Source: CAYMEK01 sp964389305 (GTDB lineage: Bacteria; Spirochaetota; Spirochaetia; SZUA-6; DRHE01). Taken from it: a DNA stretch of 30,625 nucleotides. The notes beneath the pieces were generated by a model, which did not search any database, was not told where the DNA came from, and was given only the letters and a program-made list of their open reading frames with translations. The stretch spans positions 1-30,625 of the forward strand of contig CAYMEK010000057.1 of assembly GCA_964389305.1 (NCBI GenBank). Reading direction: 5' to 3'. The translations under genes and the position numbers were made by a program. This document shows, one piece after another, positions 30,204 to 30,625 of the stretch (position 1 is its first letter; each line of letters starts with the position of its first letter).

Positions 30204-30571
30204 GCGCCAAGATCAAGAATCCGGAGGACCTGAAAAAGCTCAGGGACCAGGCCAGGGGCGAAGTGGACGTGCGCAGCGGTCCCAAAGAGATACGCATCAC
30301 CGTACACATGGGCACCTGCGGTATCGCTGCAGGGGCGCGAAACATCATGGCCGAGCTAACAGAGCAGCTCGCCGGTGCGGGCGTGGAGAACGTCACCCTG
30401 CACCAATCCGGCTGCCTGGGGCTGTGCGACCAGGAGCCCATGCTTACCTTCAGCGATAAGACCGGATCGGATTACCTGTACGTCCGCCTGTCCCGGGAAA
30501 AGGTCCGGGAGATCGTCGCCAGCCACGTCCTGAAGGGCAAACCCGTTCAGGAATACATCTTGGAGGGATGA
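30200..30571 (+). CDS. hndB: HndB-type thioredoxin-like ferredoxin
   Basis: This 123-residue protein matches the small HndB/COG3411-like ferredoxin that sits between the NuoE-like and NuoF-like genes of NADP-reducing hydrogenase operons. Visible motifs are VHMGTCGIAAGA (Cys40) and HQSGCLGLCDQEP (Cys72, Cys76). Only three cluster-type cysteines are present, where a [2Fe-2S] ferredoxin needs four ligands, a pattern shared by HndB-like proteins with the CGIAAGA motif. It starts by ATGA overlap with hndA, so equal expression is likely. Confidence 0.92.
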   Translation: MSAKIKNPEDLKKLRDQARGEVDVRSGPKEIRITVHMGTCGIAAGARNIMAELTEQLAGAGVENVTLHQSGCLGLCDQEPMLTFSDKTGSDYLYVRLSREKVREIVASHVLKGKPVQEYILEG

Positions 30572-30575
30572 GACA

Positions 30576-30625
30576 ATGAATCGTTCCCGAAGTAACGTAT
30601 TGATATGTACCGGTGCCGGCTGTGT
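30576..30625 (+). CDS. hndC: NuoF-like flavoprotein subunit of hydrogenase (N-terminal fragment)
   Basis: The first 16 complete codons read MNRSRSNVLICTGAGC. This is the N-terminal ferredoxin-like start of HndC/HydB subunits, which later carry NuoF FMN- and NAD(P)-binding domains. GGAGGG lies eight bases before the ATG, and the gap from hndB is four bases. The gene runs off the right edge; position after hndA and hndB makes the call strong despite the short fragment. Confidence 0.8.
   Translation, partial: MNRSRSNVLICTGAGC

Overview
The window looks like a chromosomal segment from a motile, anaerobic, fermentative, Gram-negative-type bacterium of fairly high G+C (about 60% by eye). The signs are a full chemotaxis operon with CheD and CheX, lipoprotein-type periplasmic binding proteins, an ADP-forming acyl-CoA synthetase, and the start of an NAD(P)-linked electron-bifurcating [FeFe]-hydrogenase operon. 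A spirochaete is a reasonable guess, but the sequence alone does not settle the phylum. I saw no tRNA, rRNA, insertion sequence or CRISPR array.

Layout. (1) 1-8234, minus strand: cheY-cheX-cheA-cheD-cheR-cheB-comFB-(REC/HD-GYP)-cheW, with translational overlaps and short gaps; cheW runs off the left edge. CheA carries an extra C-terminal CheC-type phosphatase domain. A consensus sigma-54 promoter lies upstream of cheY. (2) 8572-11787, plus strand: a soluble histidine kinase, an NtrC-type sigma-54 activator, then a second consensus sigma-54 promoter driving an uncharacterised protein with a four-cysteine C-terminal module. (3) 11890-20593, minus strand: ADP-forming acyl-CoA synthetase, PLP aminotransferase, two orphan LivK-like lipoproteins and a Cache/HAMP/PAS hybrid histidine kinase. 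(4) 20895-23029, plus strand: panB overlapping an unrecognised 421-residue gene, behind a good sigma-70 promoter and a structured leader. (5) 23226-25695, plus strand: a membrane histidine kinase and a second sigma-54 activator. (6) 25967-30625, plus strand: a third sigma-54 promoter, then a hydrogenase-type operon: DRTGG protein, a fusion of RsbW-like ATPase, ferredoxin, hydrogenase-like and Fes domains, a second DRTGG protein, a PHP phosphoesterase, a stand-alone ATPase, hndA, hndB and the first 50 bases of hndC.

How it may fit together (inference). The aminotransferase would turn amino acids into 2-oxo acids. After oxidation by a ferredoxin oxidoreductase outside the window, the ADP-forming synthetase would harvest ATP from the acyl-CoA, and the Hnd hydrogenase would dispose of ferredoxin and NADH electrons as H2. 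The binding proteins next to the hybrid kinase could sense the amino acids. The three sigma-54 promoters share the core ACTTGCT and each lies within about 3 kb of an encoded sigma-54 activator. This suggests a local sigma-54 circuit that ties chemotaxis to hydrogen and redox metabolism.
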